Source: an uncultured Eubacteriales bacterium | Lineage (GTDB): Bacteria; Bacillota; Clostridia; Lachnospirales; Lachnospiraceae | DNA: 6,203 bases | Assembly: GCA_900313855.1 (NCBI GenBank) | Contig: OMSZ01000258.1 | Span: 1 to 6,203, forward strand | Direction of reading: 5' to 3' | Part shown: positions 5,300 through 6,203 of the stretch, piece after piece | Numbering within the stretch: position 1 is the stretch's first letter | Layout of the letters: each line of letters opens with the position of its first letter | Program-made: the position numbers and the translations under genes | Notes under the pieces: generated by a model | The model's database searches: none | Seen by the model: only the letters and a program-made list of their open reading frames with translations | What the model was told of the DNA's origin: nothing

Positions 5300-6203
5300 C
5301 TCGATACTAAGAATCTCTGTGCTATGGACAGATGGATCTTAAGCAGGCTCAATTCGCTCATTAAGGAAGTTGACAGCAAGCTTCAGGCTTATGATATTAC
5401 GACTGCAGCCCGTATGATTCAGGATTTCACTGACGAGCTTTCCAACTGGTATGTCAGAAGAGGCCGTGAGAGATATTGGGCAGGCGACATGAATAAGGAT
5501 AAGATCGATGCATTCATGACGCTTTATACGGTTCTCGAGCAGTTCACGAGACTGTGCGCACCGTTTGTTCCTTTCGTAACAGAGTCCGTATATCAGAATC
5601 TTGTAAGAAGCGTTGACTCCAATGCACCCGAGTCTGTACATATGTGTTCTTATCCTGTTGCCGATGAGTCTCTTATCGACAAGAACCTCGAGACTGAGAT
5701 GGAGCTCGTTAGAAATATCGTTGAGCTCGGACGTAACGCACGATCCGATGCCAATATCAAGAACAGACAGCCTGTATCGGAGATCTATGTCGTATCTGAT
5801 ACAAAGCTTGATGAAGAGTATCAGGGCATCGTTCTTGATGAGCTCAATATCAAGAACATCAAGATGCTCGATGATGCTTCAACGCTTACTGATTACAGCT
5901 TTAAGCCTCAGCTTAGAACCTGTGGAAGAAAGTTCGGTCCTAAACTTAATGCAGCTAAGGAAGTTATCGCAGCATTGCCCGGTAAGGAGACAATGGCAGC
6001 TCTTAAGGCAGGCCCTGTTAAGATTACCGTTGATGGTGAGGAGTTTGAGATGAACGAGGAGGATTTCCTCGTTGAGATGGTACAGCCTGAGGGCCTTTCA
6101 ACTAAGTCCGATAAGGGTATCACGGTATCTCTTAATACAGTTCTCACAGATGATCTCATCGAGGAAGGTCTTGTAAGAGAGATCATTTCCAAGATTCAGA
6201 ATC
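5300..6203 (+). pseudogene. ileS: Continuation of ileS after the TAG: anticodon-binding and C-terminal domains, 3' partial
   Basis: The same frame as the upstream ileS part stays open for 301 codons to the window end. It begins LDTKNLCAMDRWILSRLN, the usual opening of the anticodon-binding domain of class Ia synthetases. It continues with LSNWYVRRGRERYW and CAPFVPFVTESVYQNL, then the GRNARSDANIKNRQP segment, and finally a C-terminal region like DUF5915 of long IleRS enzymes (RKFGPKLNAAKEVIAALPG and onward). The last few tens of residues lie outside the window. No other stop or frameshift is seen, so conservation looks intact. The first in-frame ATG (5324) has no Shine-Dalgarno sequence, which argues against independent translation. 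It is marked as a pseudogene part only because of the TAG; if the TAG is suppressed, read through or an error, this is simply the 3' third of ileS. CTC and TCC codons are much commoner here than in the first two thirds. Confidence 0.85.

Noticed and set aside
5094..6053. Plus-strand ORFs at 5094-5342 and 5613-6053 in other frames
   Set aside because: They overlap well-conserved IleRS sequence in its own frame and their translations are serine/leucine/arginine-rich without family likeness; they are frame shadows.

Overview
This window most likely comes from a moderately AT-rich endospore-lineage member of the Bacillota, class Clostridia, and the gene set resembles Lachnospiraceae. The reasons are a clear SpoIIID sporulation regulator with a sigma-E-like promoter, strong AGGAGG-type ribosome binding sites, and a long, eukaryote-like isoleucyl-tRNA synthetase. 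Family placement is inference; the phylum is well supported by SpoIIID.

Plus strand, left part: the window opens inside a class I SAM-dependent methyltransferase-like gene (5' end outside, stop at 815). A regulated-looking intergenic region follows (816-999), with a 19-bp palindrome, an extended -10 box and a hairpin at the predicted 5' end of the transcript. It leads into a small, degenerate relative of microbial poly(ADP-ribose) glycohydrolase (1000-1632), and 23 bases later a thioredoxin gene (1656-1961); the two probably form one operon. spoIIID (2055-2312) then has its own sigma-E-like promoter and a possible autoregulatory SpoIIID site. A bidirectional hairpin terminator (2314-2355) separates it from the convergent gene.

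Minus strand, middle: a DUF4234-type small membrane protein (2840-2382). Its start overlaps by one base the stop of an upstream open frame that looks coding but has no convincing start, and a nested hairpin lies just before its ribosome binding site.

Plus strand, right part: a well-formed sigma-A promoter (3077-3105) drives ileS from 3203. No T-box is visible in the short leader. The frame is interrupted by an in-frame amber codon (TAG, 5297-5299), after which the same frame continues as recognisable IleRS anticodon-binding and C-terminal sequence to the window end. The break falls between the catalytic core and the anticodon-binding domain of what should be an essential enzyme. Codon use also shifts in the last third of the gene, beginning a little before the TAG. 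This interrupted synthetase is the most notable feature; mutation or sequence error, suppression or readthrough, and a split enzyme remain possible, while wholesale TAG reassignment looks unlikely because two neighbouring genes end in TAG.
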